Shown here: positions 7,057 to 9,030 of the stretch, in pieces
Layout: every line of letters begins with the position of its first letter
Position numbering within the stretch: the stretch's first letter is position 1
NCBI GenBank assembly: GCA_030536165.1
Contig: JAUNQM010000082.1
Location: 1-9,030, forward strand
From: Prevotellaceae bacterium
GTDB lineage: Bacteria > Bacteroidota > Bacteroidia > Bacteroidales > Bacteroidaceae
Reading direction: 5' to 3'
Length of the DNA stretch: 9,030 nt
Notes under the pieces: model-generated
Told to the model about the DNA's origin: nothing
What the model saw: the letters and a program-made list of their open reading frames with translations, nothing else
Databases searched by the model: none
Made by a program: the position numbers and the translations under genes

Positions 7057-8262
7057 TTAAATGCTACAAAGTATCTGGCAAATCCTGTTCTGGAACATCT
7101 TGGCTTCGCTTTGCTTCATCACTCCCTGATCGATGATGGCGAAACAGAGCTGATGCCCGTTGTATGCCTGACAATAACCTGCAAGCGATGAAACGCCTTT
7201 CAGCGTGCCGGTCTTTGCATGCACGCAACCATCGGCAGACGTATTCTTCATTCGCTTTGCCAGTGTTCCGTCGCGTCCAGCAACAGGAAGCGAAGGATAG
7301 AGATAACGGAATATCTCGTCTTTGTGGTATGCATATCTGAGCATAGCACATTCCAATTCTGCCGACACATAGTTGTAGAGCGACAGACCACTTCCGTCTG
7401 CAAAGTTGTATGTGTCAGCATCCATGCCGATACTGTTTACCAAGTTTTTCACGATTGCAAGCCCGTCGCTGGCGCTTACATTCTTTTTGCCCGACGAGGC
7501 AGCAATCTGATAGAGCATAGACTCGGCATATAGGTTGTCGCTTTCCTTCATCATCTCGTTGAGTATGGTGAGAATAGAGTGGCGGCATGTGGCTATTGCG
7601 CGGGCTGTGGCTGGCACTGTAGCGCGGCAGACGGTGTCGTTGGCAAGCCGAATCTGCTGCTTCAGTTTCCGTGTGAACGTGCTCATGAAAGCATCTTTCT
7701 TGTTAATGAGCAGCGGAGTCAGCGTATAGTTGTTATCGTCCCAGCACCATCCGGAACCGAATTTCTTGTCGTCTTTGAAGGTCAGGTCTTCATAGATACG
7801 CCCTGCCACAGAGTCTATGCCAAGACTTTTCAACCCATCTACAAAGGCATTCATGTCCTTTTCGCTGAACGAAGGGTCGAAACCTCCGCGGCAATAGATG
7901 TCGCCTCGGAGCACGTGGTTAAGCGTATCGCCATCGATAGCGAGCGTTGTCGCATAGCAATAATCGCTACCAAGACGGTCGAGGGCAGTGATACTCGTAA
8001 GCAACTTCATGGTCGATGCAGGTCGGAGCAACTGCTTCTCGTTGTGGGCATAAAGCACAGAATCGGCGGTGAGGTCATAGACAATAAGTCCAATCTGCGT
8101 CTTTCTGAAGTATGAATTATCAAGAGTCTTAGTGAGTTCATCGACAATGTTTTGCGGCCACGACAACATCTTTTCGCTGTCATCCTGTGCCAAAACAATC
8201 GTTGGAAGCATTGCAACAAGGCAAATGCTGACTAATATTCTATATATTACATCTCTTGTCAT
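7057..8262 (-). CDS. dacB: D-alanyl-D-alanine carboxypeptidase/endopeptidase, PBP4 (S13) family
   Basis: This periplasmic class C penicillin-binding protein cleaves peptidoglycan cross-links or terminal D-alanine. A signal peptide is clear: two arginines in the first 8 residues, a hydrophobic core at 9-24, and a cut near VLA-QDD at 25-26. The three active-site motifs are present: STMK at 83-86 (Ser83 nucleophile), SDN at 241-243 and KTG at 350-352. ADGSGLS at 288-294 and HAKTGTLKGVSSLAGY are typical of family S13. It has 401 residues against 477 in E. coli PBP4. The shortfall lies between SxxK and SDN: 158 residues here against about 244 in E. coli, while the SDN-to-KTG distance is normal (109 against 111). 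It therefore probably lacks domain III and part of domain II. It has its own promoter directly upstream and may lead a transcript running into typA. Confidence 0.95.
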   Translation of the reverse strand: MTRDVIYRILVSICLVAMLPTIVLAQDDSEKMLSWPQNIVDELTKTLDNSYFRKTQIGLIVYDLTADSVLYAHNEKQLLRPASTMKLLTSITALDRLGSDYCYATTLAIDGDTLNHVLRGDIYCRGGFDPSFSEKDMNAFVDGLKSLGIDSVAGRIYEDLTFKDDKKFGSGWCWDDNNYTLTPLLINKKDAFMSTFTRKLKQQIRLANDTVCRATVPATARAIATCRHSILTILNEMMKESDNLYAESMLYQIAASSGKKNVSASDGLAIVKNLVNSIGMDADTYNFADGSGLSLYNYVSAELECAMLRYAYHKDEIFRYLYPSLPVAGRDGTLAKRMKNTSADGCVHAKTGTLKGVSSLAGYCQAYNGHQLCFAIIDQGVMKQSEAKMFQNRICQILCSI

Positions 8263-8271
8263 AATTCACTG

Positions 8272-8302
8272 CAAAGTTACGAATAAGCGAGCGAAATACA
8301 AA
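8272..8302 (-). promoter_or_regulatory. Bacteroidota-type promoter of dacB
   Basis: On the minus strand, TTTG (8299-8302) is followed by 19 bp and then TAACTTTG (8272-8279). This matches the Bacteroidota primary sigma pattern TTTG-N19-21-TAnnTTTG exactly. The dacB ATG starts only 9 nt after the -7 box, so the 5' leader would be only a few nucleotides long. Confidence 0.8.
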
Positions 8303-8346
8303 GAAAAAGGCGAAAAAAACTCATGGTGGCAGGAGTTATATGGTTT

Positions 8347-8452
8347 TTCAGGCCTCCACACCTCAGGTGTGACTTGCGCCATTCCTTAGGTGTGAGTGAT
8401 GGTGACACCTTAGGTGTTTTCTTTGAAACACCTAAGGTGTGGAGGGCTGAAA
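8347..8452. repeat. Palindrome array (ACACCTNAGGTGT x4) within a 25-bp inverted repeat
   Basis: Four copies of a 13-bp palindrome are present: acacctcaggtgt (8358-8370), attccttaggtgt (8381-8393, left half decayed), acaccttaggtgt (8405-8417) and acacctaaggtgt (8428-8440). Their starts are 23, 24 and 23 bp apart. The outer copies sit in an inverted repeat, 8346-8370 against 8428-8452, with 23 of 25 positions pairing. Copies 3 and 4 also form a perfect 15-bp stem (8405-8419 with 8426-8440) around a 6-nt loop. No T-run follows on either strand, so it is not an intrinsic terminator. It could be a REP- or MITE-like dispersed element, a cluster of sites for a dimeric DNA-binding protein, or an RNA structure. 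No clean target-site duplication is seen. Confidence 0.85.
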
Positions 8453-8481
8453 TATGCCTTACATATAGCCACAATACATAT

Positions 8482-8508
8482 TCTATCGCATCTATAAAAT
8501 CTATAGCA
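8482..8508. repeat. Three 9-bp units of type TCTATNNNN
   Basis: The consecutive units tctatcgca, tctataaaa and tctatagca share their first five bases. The same kind of period is seen upstream of typA at 7011-7037. It could be chance in A/T-rich DNA. Confidence 0.4.
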
Positions 8509-8561
8509 ACTACACGAAAAAAAAGCAAAAAATGTAGGACTTTTTTTCCATTATGGCTCAT

Positions 8562-8578
8562 CACGCGTGCGCGCGCGC
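8562..8578. other. Alternating purine-pyrimidine GC tract (Z-DNA-prone)
   Basis: The 17-bp stretch cacgcgtgcgcgcgcgc alternates pyrimidine and purine perfectly and stands out in A/T-rich surroundings. Such tracts can adopt Z-DNA under negative supercoiling. It is followed by a run of five T on the plus strand but has no hairpin with a proper loop, so terminator function is doubtful. Confidence 0.6.
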
Positions 8579-8659
8579 TTTTTAATAAGGTGTCGGGACA
8601 TGTACTATTTACCATGTACAATGTACAATTTATTGCGTTGAGTCGTAATGATAGAGGAT

Positions 8660-8700
8660 AAAAAAAGTGGTTCTTCCTATTTTCGCAAACAAGAAGAACC
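8660..8700 (-). terminator. Intrinsic terminator for leftward transcription
   Basis: Read on the minus strand, GGTTCTTC (8693-8700) pairs perfectly with GAAGAACC (8669-8676) across a 16-nt loop, followed by AC and seven T residues (8660-8666). This is a good rho-independent terminator. No protein gene in the window ends here, and a matching promoter lies about 160 bp upstream at 8862-8892. Confidence 0.75.
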
Positions 8701-8751
8701 TAGACTAACAATCTTTGTGATGTTTGCAATCACTGAAAAATAGGGATGAAT

Positions 8752-8779
8752 GATTGCAACACTAAAATTGTAACACTAA
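8752..8779. repeat. 14-bp tandem repeat inside the candidate RNA
   Basis: The units gattgcaacactaa (8752-8765) and aattgtaacactaa (8766-8779) differ at two positions. The first unit overlaps one arm of the internal hairpin at 8751-8759. Confidence 0.55.
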
Positions 8780-8861
8780 CCTTAACTAAAAACTTCAATT
8801 ATAAAATTTGTTATGTCTTTCTTTGTCTTATTATGGTATAGACTCTGAAAATTTCCATTTG

Positions 8862-8892
8862 CAAAGATATAGATTACTTGCAAAACTTCAAA
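8862..8892 (-). promoter_or_regulatory. Bacteroidota-type promoter firing leftward
   Basis: On the minus strand, TTTG (8889-8892) is followed by 19 bp and TATCTTTG (8862-8869), an exact fit to TTTG-N19-21-TAnnTTTG and the same spacing as the dacB promoter. Transcription would begin at about 8855-8857. No protein gene follows before the terminator at 8660-8700. Confidence 0.7.
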
Positions 8893-8913
8893 ATGTTTAC
8901 ATCATGTTGGGTG

Positions 8914-8930
8914 CAAAATGATACATTTTG
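8914..8930. promoter_or_regulatory. Operator-like palindrome CAAAATG-ATA-CATTTTG
   Basis: Two perfect 7-bp arms flank a 3-bp centre. Its 13-bp core, aaatgatacattt (8916-8928), recurs exactly at 9001-9013. It lies 22 bp beyond the -33 element of the leftward promoter at 8862-8892, a plausible place for a dimeric regulator. A/T-rich sequence makes chance symmetry possible. Confidence 0.4.
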
Positions 8931-8946
8931 AAACGATTTTATTACA

Positions 8947-8986
8947 AGAGATTACATTCAGTGTTTGTAATCTCTCGTTTTTGTTT
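8947..8986 (+). terminator. Intrinsic terminator-like hairpin on the plus strand
   Basis: The arms agagattaca (8947-8956) and tgtaatctct (8966-8975) pair perfectly over 10 bp around a 9-nt loop, followed by CGTTTTTGTTT. This reads as a terminator for rightward transcription. No rightward gene or consensus rightward promoter was found in the window, so the transcript it would end is unknown. Confidence 0.5.
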
Positions 8987-9000
8987 CAAAAAAGACCCTC

Positions 9001-9013
9001 AAATGATACATTT
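9001..9013. promoter_or_regulatory. Second copy of aaatgatacattt near-palindrome
   Basis: This is an exact copy of the 13-bp core at 8916-8928, placed 85 bp further right. The arms AAATG and CATTT flank ATA. The matching flanks of the first copy are not conserved here. It could belong to the control region of a gene right of the window. Confidence 0.4.
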
Positions 9014-9030
9014 CAAAATCAAACCAATTG

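Larger units (their letters stand above)
8660..8857 (-). ncRNA. Candidate small RNA of about 195 nt
   Basis: A consensus promoter (8862-8892) and a strong intrinsic terminator (8660-8700) on the same strand bracket this stretch, which has no substantial reading frame. Inside is a perfect 9-bp hairpin: tgattgcaa at 8751-8759 against ttgcaatca at 8724-8732, with an 18-nt loop. A 14-bp tandem repeat lies next to it (8752-8779). The length falls in the range of 6S RNA, but I see no pairing between the 5' and 3' ends as 6S would need, so no family is assigned. A 15-codon frame begins almost at the predicted start site (8811-8858) but has no other support. Alternatively the unit could be a long leader terminated before dacB. 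Confidence 0.45.
8263..9030. other. Gene-poor 768-bp region with repeats, promoters and terminators
   Basis: No reading frame here has a recognisable domain, and those that exist overlap one another and run through the palindromic element. The region holds, from left to right, the dacB promoter, the palindromic repeat element, A-rich and 9-bp repeat sequence, an alternating GC tract, two atgtaca units (8614-8627), a minus-strand terminator and promoter bracketing a possible RNA, a plus-strand terminator-like hairpin, and two copies of a near-palindrome at the right edge. Base composition is clearly more A/T-rich than in the genes. Confidence 0.75.

Noticed and set aside
8347..8452. CRISPR-like array
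   Set aside because: Repeats are only 13 bp with 10-11 bp between them, units vary, and no cas genes are nearby. Nested inverted symmetry fits a palindromic element instead.
8277..8661. Overlapping frames of about 112-114 codons on both strands (8277-8621 minus, 8323-8661 plus)
   Set aside because: Both run through the palindromic repeat, overlap the dacB promoter or the GC tract, have no domain, and exist on both strands because the repeat is palindromic and lacks stops.
8811..8858. 15-codon frame at the start of the candidate RNA
   Set aside because: It is too short, has no ribosome binding site, no recognisable leader-peptide codon bias, and could arise by chance.

Overview
The window looks like chromosomal DNA from a Bacteroidota bacterium, most likely of the order Bacteroidales (Prevotella/Bacteroides type). 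Three things point there. Two promoters match the Bacteroidota sigma-ABfr pattern (TTTG, 19 bp, TAnnTTTG). Start codons are preceded by A/T-rich sequence rather than clear Shine-Dalgarno motifs. The protein at 546-1751 resembles the C-terminal part of Bacteroidales-type PurL. No sequence search was possible, so genus-level placement is inference.

All six convincing genes lie on the minus strand and are read from right to left. In order of transcription they are: a periplasmic penicillin-binding protein of the PBP4/DacB family (7057-8262); the ribosome-associated GTPase TypA/BipA (5168-6970); an FMN nitroreductase-family oxidoreductase (4330-5079); a YfhO-family multi-pass membrane protein (1803-4304); a protein derived from the C-terminal part of phosphoribosylformylglycinamidine synthase (546-1751); and a short-chain chromate (CHR) transporter half (31-564). 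The last two overlap by 19 bp, and the YfhO to PurL-like and nitroreductase to YfhO gaps are about 50 and 25 bp. The left four genes could therefore be co-transcribed. Except for the PurL-like and ChrA pair they have no obvious shared pathway and look like ordinary housekeeping neighbours.

The gaps between genes carry short tandem repeats with a 7-bp period (minus-strand phase TTGTRRG) at 1-28, 4317-4344 and 5090-5162. One of these supplies the last codons of the nitroreductase.

The right-hand 768 bp (8263-9030) hold no convincing protein gene but are rich in structure. From left to right they contain a near-leaderless dacB promoter, a 106-bp element of four 13-bp palindromes (ACACCTNAGGTGT) spaced 23-24 bp apart inside a 25-bp inverted repeat, an alternating GC tract, and a minus-strand promoter and intrinsic terminator that together bracket a possible RNA of about 195 nt. 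Beyond that lie a plus-strand terminator-like hairpin and a pair of AAATGATACATTT palindromes.

The items most worth following up are the PurL-derived protein, whose amidotransferase part has lost its catalytic residues, the palindrome array, and the candidate small RNA. None of these is proven to be a new system from sequence alone.
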